Shown here one piece after another: positions 53,312-62,579 of a stretch of DNA of 64,000 nucleotides (the first letter of the stretch is position 1; the number at the start of each line of letters is the position of its first letter). The position numbers and the translations under genes were made by a program. This DNA comes from Paraburkholderia ginsengiterrae (lineage in GTDB: Bacteria > Pseudomonadota > Gammaproteobacteria > Burkholderiales > Burkholderiaceae): contig NZ_LXKA01000143.1 of assembly GCF_001645125.1 (NCBI RefSeq), positions 1 through 64,000 of the forward strand, given 5' to 3'. A model generated the notes under the pieces. The model was given only the letters and a program-made list of their open reading frames with translations. It did no database searches and was not told the DNA's origin.

Positions 53312-54061
53312 ATGATCTCTTCGCTTGCGATGAACGCCGGCGTGATCGGCGCGACCTTCGTGGTGGCCGGTTTCGTCAAGGGCGTGACCGGCATGGGCCT
53401 GCCGACTGTCGCGATGGGCGTGCTCGGCACGCTCATGCTGCCCGCGCAGGCCGCCGCGATGCTGCTGGTGCCGTCGTTCGTGACGAACGTCTGGCAACTG
53501 TTCGCGGGGCCGGACGTGCGGGCGCTGTCCAGACGGCTGTGGCCGATGATGGCAGGCATTACTGCCGGAACGGTCGCGGCCGCGTCGTTCATCGCCGGCG
53601 GGGGCGGCGTTTGGGCGGTGGCCGGCCTCGGCGCCGCATTGATGCTTTACGCAGCGGCCGGCTTGCTCGCGTGGCACTTGCCGGTGCCCGCGCGGCACGA
53701 ACGCTGGTTGTCGCCGGTGATCGGCGCGGTCACGGGCGTCGTGACCGGGGGCACCGGCGTGTTCGTCGTGCCGGCGGTGCCTTATCTGCAAGGGCTGGCG
53801 TTGCAGAAAGAAGAACTGGTGCAGGCGCTCGGGCTTTCATTCACCGTCTCCACCATTGCGCTCGCGATCGGCCTCGCACGGGAGCACGCGTTTGCGATCG
53901 ACGATCTGCGCGCATCGCTCTTCGCCGTGGTGCCGGCGCTCGTGGGCATGTGGATCGGACAGCGCGTGCGCGGGTGCATTAGCGGGATCACTTTTCGCCG
54001 ATGTTTTTTTGTTTGCCTGCTCGCACTGGGCGTGGAATTGTCGGCGCGCGCATTCGTTTAA
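53312..54061 (+). CDS. TauE/SafE-family membrane exporter
   Basis: 249 aa, about seven to eight membrane helices, normal for the family. GFVKGVTGMGLPTVAMGVLG near the N-terminus and VTGVVTGGTGVFVVPAVPYLQ in the second repeat are the paired signatures. Members export sulfite, sulfoacetate or other organic anions; the substrate here is unknown. Probably controlled by the divergent LysR regulator. Confidence 0.88.
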   Translation: MISSLAMNAGVIGATFVVAGFVKGVTGMGLPTVAMGVLGTLMLPAQAAAMLLVPSFVTNVWQLFAGPDVRALSRRLWPMMAGITAGTVAAASFIAGGGGVWAVAGLGAALMLYAAAGLLAWHLPVPARHERWLSPVIGAVTGVVTGGTGVFVVPAVPYLQGLALQKEELVQALGLSFTVSTIALAIGLAREHAFAIDDLRASLFAVVPALVGMWIGQRVRGCISGITFRRCFFVCLLALGVELSARAFV

Positions 54062-54094
54062 TCCGTGACGTGAGCGAACAAGGAGGGCAAAGTC

Positions 54095-54181
54095 ATGTGG
54101 CCCGTTATTCTCGATACACTCGGCGCGCTGGCGGTGCTGGCCAGCGTGACGGTGCAGATCAAGCTGCTGCTTAAGCGCTGA
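54095..54181 (+). CDS. Candidate 28-aa membrane peptide
   Basis: MWPVILDTLGALAVLASVTV then QIKLLLKR: one membrane helix followed by a short basic tail. AAGGAGGG with a 7-nt spacer is one of the best ribosome-binding sites in the region. Small single-helix peptides often regulate transporters, and the exporter gene ends 33 bp upstream. Family unknown. Confidence 0.45.
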   Translation: MWPVILDTLGALAVLASVTVQIKLLLKR

Positions 54182-54423
54182 ATCCACTCAACGCGACGCG
54201 CCGGCTGGGTTATGCCTATAAGCGTATTGTCAGCGGTGCGGGGCATGATGCGATTCATCTGGCGCGGCACGTGCCGAGCGCCATGGTGTTCATTCCCTGT
54301 GTGAACGGACTCTCGCACAACGAAGCCGAAGACGCGCTACCCGACGACGTAACCGCCGGCGCGAACGTGTTGATCAATGCGGTGCTGGCGCGTGCCACAG
54401 TGGTCGCACCGGCGCACGCTTGA
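54175..54423 (+). pseudogene. C-terminal remnant of an M20-family amidohydrolase
   Basis: An open frame without a start codon reads GHDAIHLARHVPSAMVFIPC, then NGLSHNEAEDALPDDVTAGA, matching the C-terminus of N-carbamoyl-amino-acid hydrolases and allantoate amidohydrolases (metal-ligand GHDA and SHNEAE motifs). The rest of the gene is missing. It ends in a heptamer repeat. Confidence 0.8.
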
Positions 54424-54447
54424 AGCTTGAAGCTTGAAGCTTGAAGC
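54421..54447. repeat. Heptanucleotide tandem repeat, nearly four copies of TGAAGCT
   Basis: Three exact TGAAGCT units and a partial fourth, starting at the stop codon of the M20 remnant and ending 14 bp before the amidohydrolase start codon, next to its AAAGGAAG ribosome-binding site. Copy number changes could alter the leader of the downstream gene. Confidence 0.75.
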
Positions 54448-54461
54448 AAAGGAAGCAGAAC

Positions 54462-55484
54462 ATGCAGACGTTTTTTCATCCCGCGCAATTGAAGCACCAT
54501 CCGCGCAGCTATTTTTCGCGCGGCCAGATGCGCACGGCGCAAGAAGTGCCCGAGCGTGCGTTGCGGCTCGTGGAAGCGGTCAGGAAACTCGACTTCGACG
54601 TGCGCGAACCCGCGGATTTCGGCACGGCGCCGCTCGCCGAAGTGCACGGCATGAACTATCTGCGCTTCCTCGAGGAAGCGCACCGCGAGTGGAAAAAGAT
54701 GCCCGCGGACTGGGGCGACGAAGTGATGTCGAACGTGTATATCCGCGAGAACAATCCGCTGCGCGGCATACTCGCGCAGGCCGGGCGCTATCAGGCCGAC
54801 GGCAGTTGCCCGATCGGCGCCGATACGTATGAATCCGCGTACTGGTCCGCCCAAAGCGCGCTGGCCGGCGCGCAGGCGCTTCTCGACGGTGCTGGCGAGG
54901 CCTACGCGCTATGCCGCCCGCCGGGCCACCATGCGCGCGCCGAAGCCGCCGGCGGTTTCTGCTATCTGAACAACGCTGCGGTGGCCGCGCAGGCCTTGCG
55001 CGGGAAATACGCACGCGTGGCGATACTCGACACCGACATGCATCACGGCCAGGGCATTCAGGAAATTTTCTACGGGCGCGACGATGTGTTGTACGTGTCG
55101 ATCCATGGCGACCCTACGAATTTCTATCCGGCGGTGGCGGGCTTCGAGGACGAGCGCGGCGTGGCGCAGGGCGAGGGTTACAACGTCAATCTGCCGATGC
55201 CGCACGGTTCATCGGAAGAGGTGTTCTTCGAGCAACTCGATGCGGCGCTGCGCGTGGTCGCGCGTTTTCAGCCCGAGGCGCTCGTGGTGGCACTGGGCTT
55301 CGACATCTACAAGGACGATCCGCAAGCGCTGGTAGCCGTGACGACCGAAGGTTTCGGCACGCTCGGCGGCCGGCTCGGCGCGCAGAAACTCCCGACCTTG
55401 ATCGTGCAGGAAGGCGGCTATCACATCGAGACGCTCGACGCGAATGCGCGCTCGTTTTTCAACGGCTTCACTTCGATGCGGTGA
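54462..55484 (+). CDS. Acetylpolyamine amidohydrolase (histone deacetylase family)
   Basis: 340 aa, the size of bacterial acetylpolyamine deacetylases. MQTFFHPAQLKHHP at the start, CRPPGHHA (charge-relay His), ILDTDMHHGQGIQEIFY with zinc ligands, and GFDIYKDDP with the last zinc Asp. Removes acetyl groups from acetylputrescine and related amines. AAAGGAAG fixes the start. Confidence 0.92.
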   Translation: MQTFFHPAQLKHHPRSYFSRGQMRTAQEVPERALRLVEAVRKLDFDVREPADFGTAPLAEVHGMNYLRFLEEAHREWKKMPADWGDEVMSNVYIRENNPLRGILAQAGRYQADGSCPIGADTYESAYWSAQSALAGAQALLDGAGEAYALCRPPGHHARAEAAGGFCYLNNAAVAAQALRGKYARVAILDTDMHHGQGIQEIFYGRDDVLYVSIHGDPTNFYPAVAGFEDERGVAQGEGYNVNLPMPHGSSEEVFFEQLDAALRVVARFQPEALVVALGFDIYKDDPQALVAVTTEGFGTLGGRLGAQKLPTLIVQEGGYHIETLDANARSFFNGFTSMR

Positions 55485-55629
55485 ATTGAGGGGCGAGGGC
55501 GACCGATTGTTCGGCTCACGTAACGTATCTGTTCGCTTTCGACCACTTTATCCGTGCCCCCGAGATGCTTACATTGTCTTCGGCGGTAGTGCGCCCGCAC
55601 GTCGGCGCGAATCCATTTGAAAGGAAACG

Positions 55630-56379
55630 ATGATGAGCAAGCTCACAGGTAAGGTCGCGGTGGTCACCGGTGCATCGAAAGGCATCGGCGCGGCGATTGC
55701 AAAGGCATTGGCTGCGCAAGGCGCCTCGGTGGTGGTGAATTACGCGTCGAGCAGGTCGGGCGCCGACGGCGTGGTCGCGGATATCACCGCGGCGGGCGGC
55801 AAGGCAGTGGCCGTGGCGGGCGACGTCTCCAAAGCAGCGGACGCACAAGGCATTGTCGACGCGGCGATCGAAACGTATGGCCGGCTGGACATTCTCGTGA
55901 ACAACTCGGGCGTGTATGCCTTTTCGCCAATTGAAGAGATCACTGAAGAGCACTTCCATCAGCATTTCAATGTGAACGTGCTGGGCCTGCTGCTCGTCAC
56001 GCAGGCGGCGGTCAAGCATCTCGGCGAAGGCGGCAGCATCGTCAACATCAGTTCGGTCGTGAGCCGCATTACGCCGGCGGGCAGCGCGGTCTATACCGCG
56101 ACGAAGGGCGCGGTGGACGGCATTACCGGCTCCCTTGCCCGTGAACTGGGGCCGCGCAAGATCCGCGTGAACTCCGTGAATCCAGGCATGATCGCTACCG
56201 AAGGCACGCATAGCGCGGGCTTCATCGGCTCGGACTTCGAGACATGGGCTGTCAGCACGACGCCGCTTGGCCGCATCGGCCAGCCGGACGATATCGCCGA
56301 CGTCGTCACCTTCCTCGCTTCGGACGATGCGCGCTGGGTGACCGGCGAAAGCCTGATTGTGAGCGGCGGGTCGCGGTAA
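55630..56379 (+). CDS. Short-chain dehydrogenase/reductase (FabG-like)
   Basis: 249 aa classical SDR. NADP-binding TGASKGIG near residue 14, NNSG, catalytic Ser region NISSVVSRITPAG, YTATK and a C-terminal SLIVSGGSR. Looks like a 3-oxoacyl-ACP reductase-type enzyme, but many such SDRs act on other ketones. GAAAGGAAA upstream; starts at 55630 or the next Met. Confidence 0.9.
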   Translation: MMSKLTGKVAVVTGASKGIGAAIAKALAAQGASVVVNYASSRSGADGVVADITAAGGKAVAVAGDVSKAADAQGIVDAAIETYGRLDILVNNSGVYAFSPIEEITEEHFHQHFNVNVLGLLLVTQAAVKHLGEGGSIVNISSVVSRITPAGSAVYTATKGAVDGITGSLARELGPRKIRVNSVNPGMIATEGTHSAGFIGSDFETWAVSTTPLGRIGQPDDIADVVTFLASDDARWVTGESLIVSGGSR

Positions 56380-56478
56380 CACTTGAGCGCGTGGCGCACG
56401 GCGGCGTGCGGCATGGCCCGATATCATTGAGGCTGTGGCGCATGCCGGCGCGCGCCTGACAATGTGCCGCCGCTGCTT

Positions 56479-57363
56479 TTATCGGGCTGCGGCGGCGGGC
56501 GCAGGCCCCGGCAACTCCACCGCAAACAACGCATCCAGCAGATTCGATCCCGGCCGCTCGGCGCGGCGCGTGAGCGACTCGATCATCTGCACCTGGCAAT
56601 CCTCCAGCGGAATCATCCTGATGCGCCGCGATTCGTTGAATTCGGCGCGCGCGATCACGCCCACCCCCATGCCTTGCGCGACCGCTTCTTCTAGCGCCTC
56701 GCGCCCGTCCACGTACATCACCGGTTCCACCTGCAAGGACTCGCGCACCAGTTCGATCTCCAGCAATTGCTGCGTGACCGATTGCGGCTCGCGGAAAATC
56801 ATCGGCTGCTGAACCAGTTCGGTGTAGCTCAGCTTGCGTTTCTTCGCGACTGCATAACTCGCCGGCACCATCGCCACCAGCGGGTCGCGGCGCAACACGC
56901 GCGCCTCGAGCCGGCTGTGCACCTGCGGCGCGGCGGTAATGGCGGCGTCCACCGCGCTCGACAGCACGCGCTGCATGCAATCGGCCGCGTTGGCGATGGA
57001 TAGCGTCACGACGATCCCCGGATGCAGCTTGCGAAATGCGCCGATGAGCGCGACCGCCAGATCCGGCGCGTCCGCGACCAGCGAGAGCGAACCGGATTCG
57101 AGCCCGCCCGCCGATTCGAGCAGCTGCCGCGCGTCGCGCTCGCAGCTGAGCATCTGCCGCGTCACGCTGAACAGGCGCAGGCCGAGTTCGGTGGTTTCGA
57201 CGCCGCGCGGCCCGCGTTCGAACAGTTTGACGCCGTAATCCTGTTCCAGCCGCCGCACGTGGTCCGACACCGCAGGCTGCGTGAGCGAGAGCGCCTGCGC
57301 GGCTTTGGAGAATCCGCCATGTTCCGCGACCGCATGAAACGCCCGCAATTGCGCGTATTGCAC
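56479..57363 (-). CDS. LysR-family regulator of the phnWX unit
   Basis: 294 aa from GTG at 57363. QLRAFHAVAEHGGFSKAAQALSLTQPAVSDHVRRLEQ is a standard LysR helix-turn-helix; GMGVGVIARAEF lies in the effector domain. Divergent from phnW, so it is likely to activate 2-aminoethylphosphonate breakdown; the effector is presumably that compound or phosphonoacetaldehyde (inference). Confidence 0.88.
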   Translation of the reverse strand: MQYAQLRAFHAVAEHGGFSKAAQALSLTQPAVSDHVRRLEQDYGVKLFERGPRGVETTELGLRLFSVTRQMLSCERDARQLLESAGGLESGSLSLVADAPDLAVALIGAFRKLHPGIVVTLSIANAADCMQRVLSSAVDAAITAAPQVHSRLEARVLRRDPLVAMVPASYAVAKKRKLSYTELVQQPMIFREPQSVTQQLLEIELVRESLQVEPVMYVDGREALEEAVAQGMGVGVIARAEFNESRRIRMIPLEDCQVQMIESLTRRAERPGSNLLDALFAVELPGPAPAAAAR

Positions 57364-57509
57364 GTGTGCCTCGCCAGTAAATAAGTTTTTGCGATACCTG
57401 CATCAATTATATCGATTTTACCGATGCTCCTTCTTTCTGTACTGTAGTGAACTACGGAAGTGAAGTACCGGATTGAAGTACCGAAACAGCGATATCGGAG
57501 AGTTCGAAC

Positions 57510-58742
57510 ATGGAAAGCACGATCGGCAATGCCCCCGCCGCGCCCGCGGCAGCATCTGCTGCGGCCACCTGCGCGCCGCCGGCCAAGGGTGAGCCGTATC
57601 TGTTGACGCCCGGGCCGCTCACCACGGCGTTCTCCACCAAGGAAGCCATGCTGCGCGACTGGGGCTCGTGGGACGGCGATTTCCGCGCGATGACGGCGCT
57701 CTTGCGCACGAGCCTGCTGGACATCGCCGGCGACACGGCGGGCGAGTATGACTGCGTCCCGTTGCAAGGCAGCGGCAGCTACTGCGTCGAGGCGATGCTC
57801 GGCAGCCTCCTGCCGCGCGACGCGCACGCCCTGGTGCTCGCCAACGGCGCGTATGGCAAGCGCATTGCCTCCACGCTCGGCTATCTCGGCCGCGCCCATA
57901 CGGTGCTCGACAAGGGCGACTACCTGCCGCCGCGTGGCGAGGAAGTCGAACGGATGATCGATGCCGACCCGCGTATCACCCATGTGATCGCGGTGCATTG
58001 CGAAACCAGCTCGGGCATTCTCAATCCGCTGGAGGAAATCGCCGCCGCCACTGCGAAGAAGGGCCGCAAGCTGCTGATCGATTCGATGAGCGCATTCGGC
58101 GCGGTGCCGCTCGACGTGCGCGAGATTGCGTGCGAGGCTTTCGTGTCGTCGGCGAACAAGTGCATCGAGGGCGTGCCGGGCTTCGGCTTTGTGATCGCCC
58201 GCAAGAGCGCGCTGCAGGAGGCCAAGGGCCGCAGCCACTCGCTCGCGCTCGACGTCTACGATCAATGGGACGTGATGAACCGCACCGGCCAATGGCGCTT
58301 CACGCCGCCCACCCATACGGTGGCCGCGTTTATCGAAGCACTGCGTCTGCACAAGCTCGAGGGCGGCCAGGCTGGACGCCTCGCGCGCTACGCGCAAAAT
58401 CGCGACGTGCTGGTGGCGGGCATGCATGAACTCGGCTTCGAGCCGCTCCTGGGCGCGCGCTGGCGCTCGCCGATCATCGTGACGTTTTTTTCGCCGGCGC
58501 ACCCGTCGTTCAAATTCGAGCGCTTCTATGAATTGATGAAGCAGCAAGGTTTCATCATCTATCCGGGCAAGCTGACGGTGGTGGACAGTTTCCGCATCGG
58601 CTGTATCGGCCAGGTGGATGAGCATGTGATGCGCCGCGTCGTCGAGGCCTGCGGCAATGCGTTGCGGACGATGGGCGTCGACCGTGCCACGCCGCCGGCG
58701 GCCGCGATCGAAGAGCGTAAGGCATTGGCGGAAATGGCCTGA
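57510..58742 (+). CDS. phnW: 2-aminoethylphosphonate--pyruvate transaminase
   Basis: 410 aa, class-V aminotransferase. LLTPGPLTTAFSTKEAMLRDWGSWDGDF is the PhnW signature; the PLP Lys is in SANKCIEGVPGFGF. About 30 N-terminal residues rich in Ala/Pro precede the conserved part. Converts 2-aminoethylphosphonate and pyruvate to phosphonoacetaldehyde and alanine. GGAGAG upstream. Confidence 0.94.
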   Translation: MESTIGNAPAAPAAASAAATCAPPAKGEPYLLTPGPLTTAFSTKEAMLRDWGSWDGDFRAMTALLRTSLLDIAGDTAGEYDCVPLQGSGSYCVEAMLGSLLPRDAHALVLANGAYGKRIASTLGYLGRAHTVLDKGDYLPPRGEEVERMIDADPRITHVIAVHCETSSGILNPLEEIAAATAKKGRKLLIDSMSAFGAVPLDVREIACEAFVSSANKCIEGVPGFGFVIARKSALQEAKGRSHSLALDVYDQWDVMNRTGQWRFTPPTHTVAAFIEALRLHKLEGGQAGRLARYAQNRDVLVAGMHELGFEPLLGARWRSPIIVTFFSPAHPSFKFERFYELMKQQGFIIYPGKLTVVDSFRIGCIGQVDEHVMRRVVEACGNALRTMGVDRATPPAAAIEERKALAEMA

Positions 58743-58759
58743 TTAATGGGGTACCGCGG

Positions 58760-58825
58760 GGGTTCCGTGCGTACGCGTGCGGAACCCATGGCCACGCAGG
58801 GCGCGCGGCATGCCGCGCGGGTTTT
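58760..58825 (+). other. Two hairpins between phnW and phnX
   Basis: First: GGGTTCCG (58760-58767) with CGGAACCC (58780-58787). Second: an 18-bp perfect palindrome, CGCGCGGCATGCCGCGCG (58802-58819), followed by GGTTTT. Together they could form a weak attenuator or protect mRNA, giving unequal phnW and phnX expression. Confidence 0.5.
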
Positions 58826-58828
58826 GGA

Positions 58829-59653
58829 ATGACCTGGAAATTGAAGTCTGTGAAGCATGTAAAAGCAGTGATTTTCGACTGGGCCGGTACGGTGGTCGAT
58901 TATGGTTCTCTGGCGCCGATGGGCGCCTTCGTCGAGACGTTCGAATTGTTCGGCGTGTCGATCACGATTGAGGAAGCACGCGGTCCGATGGGCATGGCCA
59001 AGCGCCCGCATATCGCGGCGCTAATGGCGTTGCCGCGCGTCGCGCTGGCCTGGGCCGACAAATACGGCCATCCGCCGGGCGAGGCGGATATCGACGCCGT
59101 GTACGACGTGTTCGTGCCGAAGAACATCGCGGTCGCGGCGAGCTACAGCTCGGTGATTCCGGGTGTGGCCGAGGTGGCGAGCGCATTGCGCGCCGACGGC
59201 ATCCGCATCGGCACGACCACCGGCTATACACGCGAGATCATGGCCGAGATCGTGCCGGGCGCGGCGGCGCAGGGATTTTCGCCGGACAGCATCGTGTGCA
59301 CCGGCGATACGCCGGAAGGCCGGCCGTCGCCGTACATGATCTACAAGACGCTGCCGGAATTAGGCGTGTGGCGCACAAAGGACGTGATCAAGGTCGACGA
59401 CACCGAAGTGGGCATTGAAGAGGGCATCAACGGCGGCACGTGGGCCGTTGGGGTCGCCGTGAGCGGCAACGCGTTCGGTATGGCCGAAGCGGACGTCAAG
59501 GCGCTCGCGCCGGCTGAATTCGCGCGGCGCCGCGGGGCGGCGATCCAGAAGTTGCAGGCGGCTGGCGCGCACTATGTGATCGACAGCGTCGCGGATCTGA
59601 TGCCGGTCGTGCGTGACATCGACGCGCGTCTGGCGCGGGGCGAACGGCCGTAA
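58829..59653 (+). CDS. phnX: Phosphonoacetaldehyde hydrolase
   Basis: 274 aa, HAD superfamily. Nucleophile Asp17 in IFDWAGT, Schiff-base Lys in MGMAKRPHI, and the last acidic motif VDDTEVGIEEG. Splits phosphonoacetaldehyde into acetaldehyde and phosphate. The start is uncertain: ATG 58829 has no good ribosome-binding site, and GTG 58850 (VKHVKAVIFDW) would also fit the family. Confidence 0.94.
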   Translation: MTWKLKSVKHVKAVIFDWAGTVVDYGSLAPMGAFVETFELFGVSITIEEARGPMGMAKRPHIAALMALPRVALAWADKYGHPPGEADIDAVYDVFVPKNIAVAASYSSVIPGVAEVASALRADGIRIGTTTGYTREIMAEIVPGAAAQGFSPDSIVCTGDTPEGRPSPYMIYKTLPELGVWRTKDVIKVDDTEVGIEEGINGGTWAVGVAVSGNAFGMAEADVKALAPAEFARRRGAAIQKLQAAGAHYVIDSVADLMPVVRDIDARLARGERP

Positions 59654-59687
59654 TGAGGTGAGGGGAGCGGGTCGAGGGGCGAGCCCC

Positions 59688-62579
59688 TCAATCCGCAATC
59701 AGCTTCAGCCCCACCGGCAAGGACTCGCCGAACACGCGGCCTTCGTCGGCCTTGTCGAGCTCCACACTCTCGCTCACCATCGTGATCCACGCGCGCGGCG
59801 CATTCGCCGCTTCGAGCCTGCGCACCACTGCGTGGCGCACGTCGTCGGGCAGGTCGCGCGAACGGTCGCCCGTCATGCGGGCAATCTGCACCGCGGCAAA
59901 CGCGGCGGGATCGACCTTCTTCCAGTCGAGCGCGAGGATCGCGTTCAGCCATTGCGTGGCGACTTCCGGCGGCACGACGCCATGCGCGCTGCCGTAGAAC
60001 GGCCGCCGCGCGCCGATACGGCCCACCGCCCACCAGCTTTGGTGATTTTCAGCGGGCTTCTTCAAACGATTCAGCACCGATTCGCCGAGTTCGATCTTGC
60101 GTTCGGCAGGAATCCTCTCCAGTGACGCGCTCAGGCGAACCATATCCGTGAAGCCGGTCTTCGCGACGTCGAACGGCAGCTTGTGACGCGACTGCGCGGC
60201 CGTTTGCAGGTATTCCATCGCATCGAGCACGCGCAGTTGCGCGCTTTCGTCGAGCCCACCTGCCGCGCGGCGCCAGAGCGTCCACCATTCCGACCAGACC
60301 TGGCTCTCGTTGACGTACTGAATGCCGTCGTCGAACAGCGACCAGAGTTGTTCGACGCGCCATTCGTCGAGCGGATAGCCGAAGCCCGGCCGCACGCAGT
60401 AGCCGGCCAGATTCAGCCACAGACGCTCGTGATCCGCCGAGCGGCGCCGCCGGCGCCCGCGTTCCCACAGCGCGCCGAACAGTTCGCGCAGCAGAGCGCT
60501 GTTCCAACTGTCGCGCGGCCCGAGCAGGTGTTCGAGCTGGGCGCGCAGGCGTTTGATTTCCTTGGGGTCGACGTTTTGCGAGCGCGAACCGAAGCTGCGG
60601 TCGATTTGTTCGATCGCCTGATCGAGCGCCGGATGGCGTGCGTTCGCGGGATCGTCCGGGAGGTTCACTTGTGCGTCTTCGCGGCGCAACTGGAATTCGA
60701 GCAGCCAGCGTTGCGCCGGCTTATCGGCTTCGATGTCGGCTTCAATGCAGTGAACTTCGAGCGTGCCCACTTCCGTGAGCGAGGTCGCGATCTGCACCTT
60801 GGTTTCACGTGCGGTGCTCGCGCCGCGCGGCTGCACGATCGTCGCAATCGGCGGCAGGCGCACGAAATCGCCTGCAGCCATATCGGCCAGATCGATCAAC
60901 TCGCCGGCCTGATACACCGTGTCCGCGCTCGACGAGACGAGGTGAAAGCGCACCGGATGCCCGAGACGCAGCGCGAACGCGCGATTCGCGATCAGGATCT
61001 CGTGGCCTTCTTCGGTGCCGCGCGGCAGCAGGCAAATGCCGCGTTCCTGCGGCAGCGCATCAGGCGTGGCGTCGCCGGAATCGTCCAACACGAGGAAGTA
61101 GCTGCGCGGCGAGCCGCCGACGATTTTCGGCGCGTGGCCCGCACGCGCCAGCGAATAGGCAACCGCGCCGCGCGCGACCGCCACGTCGGGGTTGTCGTTG
61201 TGCAGCACGTTGAGCGGCGCGCCGCGCCATGCGCCGAGCGTGCTCGCAAGGCGCCCGCTCAGCGCCGGCGCGCGGAACACCCCGCCGTTCAGCAGCAGCG
61301 TATCGGGGACGGGCAACGCAGCCTCGCCGCCGTCATTCGTACCCGTGCCGGCGTCGTCCGTGCCTAGCGCCTTACGCGAGTGCGCCGCGAACCGGCTCAG
61401 AAACGCCGCAATATGACGCGTGACGGCCGCGTCGGTGGCATAGGGCAGGCCGAACTCGACGATCGCGCCGCGCGGCCTGCCGGGCCGCTCACTGGACGCC
61501 ACTGCCGGAAAGAAGCCGTCGACGATAATTTGCTCGACCTCCGCGCGCGTGACCTGCACCGTGCGCGCTCCGCCAATCAGCTTCGACCCTGCGCCGAGCA
61601 GCGTGATCGAAGCCGATTCGGGCGCATCGGCGCCGAGCAGTTGCTCCTTGGCGCCGCGGCAACGCTCCACCAGTTGCGACAGGCTCGCCGCCGACAAACG
61701 CCCGCGCTCGCCGCCGCCCGGCAGCCGTGCTTCCACCAGATGCGCGAGCGCCAGATCCATGTTGTCGCCGCCGAGCATCAGGTGATTGCCCACGCCGATG
61801 CGCGTGAGCTGCGGCTCGCCGCCCTGCAAATTCACTTCGATCAGCGTGAGATCGGTGGTGCCGCCGCCCACGTCGCAGATCAGCACGAGGCGGGTCTGCG
61901 CGAGCTCGCCGGCCAGCCGCTCGCGATGCTGGAACAGCCAGTCGTAGAACGCCGCCTGCGGCTCTTCCAGCAGCTTGAGGACGGGCAGGCCCGCCATGCG
62001 CGCCGCTTCGACGGTCAGGGCGCGCGCGCCTTCGTCGAATGAGGCGGGGACGGTGAGCACCACGTCCTGGCGTTCGAGCGGCGCATCGGGAAACCGCTGG
62101 TTCCAGGCCGCGCGCACGTGCGCCAGATAGCTCGCGCTGGCTTCTACAGGAGAGACCTTGTGGACGTCGTCGGCGGCGCCCCACGGCAGGATCGGCGCGA
62201 CGCGGTCAACCGACGCGTGCGAGAGCCAGCTTTTCGCGCTCGCCACTAGCCGTCCCGGCACCTGAGCGCCCAGCAGGCGCGCGAGCCGGCCGATCACGAC
62301 CGGCTGCGCGTCTTCCGTACCGGTAGTATTAGCGGCGGCGGACCACGGCAGTTGCAAATCGCCGGGGCTCAGTTCGCCCGGCGCCGCGTGATAGCGCACC
62401 GAGGGCAGCAGCGGGCGCGCGGCCACTTCGCCGGGGCTCACCAGCTGCTCGATTTCGAAGACGCGGATCTGCTGCGAACCACCCGGCGAACCACCTGCCG
62501 CGCCCGCCTCGGCGTAGGCGAGCACCGTGTTGCTGGTGCCGAGATCGATACCGACGCTATACCGCTTCATCTCACTCAT
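59688..62579 (-). CDS. Large Hsp70-like protein with C-terminal extension
   Basis: 963 aa. Residues about 1-560 are an Hsp70-like ATPase: GIDLGTSNTVLAYAE, LVLICDVGGGTTDLTLIEV, GGDNMDLALAH, and TLLLNGGVFRAP. The remaining 400 residues contain no DnaK substrate-binding lid that I recognise and probably match the DUF3731 type found in such proteins. The start (MSEMKRY) overlaps the stop of the upstream Hsp70-like gene. Function unknown; Hsp70s of this class often act with partner proteins in cell-envelope or stress roles. Confidence 0.85.
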   Translation of the reverse strand: MSEMKRYSVGIDLGTSNTVLAYAEAGAAGGSPGGSQQIRVFEIEQLVSPGEVAARPLLPSVRYHAAPGELSPGDLQLPWSAAANTTGTEDAQPVVIGRLARLLGAQVPGRLVASAKSWLSHASVDRVAPILPWGAADDVHKVSPVEASASYLAHVRAAWNQRFPDAPLERQDVVLTVPASFDEGARALTVEAARMAGLPVLKLLEEPQAAFYDWLFQHRERLAGELAQTRLVLICDVGGGTTDLTLIEVNLQGGEPQLTRIGVGNHLMLGGDNMDLALAHLVEARLPGGGERGRLSAASLSQLVERCRGAKEQLLGADAPESASITLLGAGSKLIGGARTVQVTRAEVEQIIVDGFFPAVASSERPGRPRGAIVEFGLPYATDAAVTRHIAAFLSRFAAHSRKALGTDDAGTGTNDGGEAALPVPDTLLLNGGVFRAPALSGRLASTLGAWRGAPLNVLHNDNPDVAVARGAVAYSLARAGHAPKIVGGSPRSYFLVLDDSGDATPDALPQERGICLLPRGTEEGHEILIANRAFALRLGHPVRFHLVSSSADTVYQAGELIDLADMAAGDFVRLPPIATIVQPRGASTARETKVQIATSLTEVGTLEVHCIEADIEADKPAQRWLLEFQLRREDAQVNLPDDPANARHPALDQAIEQIDRSFGSRSQNVDPKEIKRLRAQLEHLLGPRDSWNSALLRELFGALWERGRRRRRSADHERLWLNLAGYCVRPGFGYPLDEWRVEQLWSLFDDGIQYVNESQVWSEWWTLWRRAAGGLDESAQLRVLDAMEYLQTAAQSRHKLPFDVAKTGFTDMVRLSASLERIPAERKIELGESVLNRLKKPAENHQSWWAVGRIGARRPFYGSAHGVVPPEVATQWLNAILALDWKKVDPAAFAAVQIARMTGDRSRDLPDDVRHAVVRRLEAANAPRAWITMVSESVELDKADEGRVFGESLPVGLKLIAD

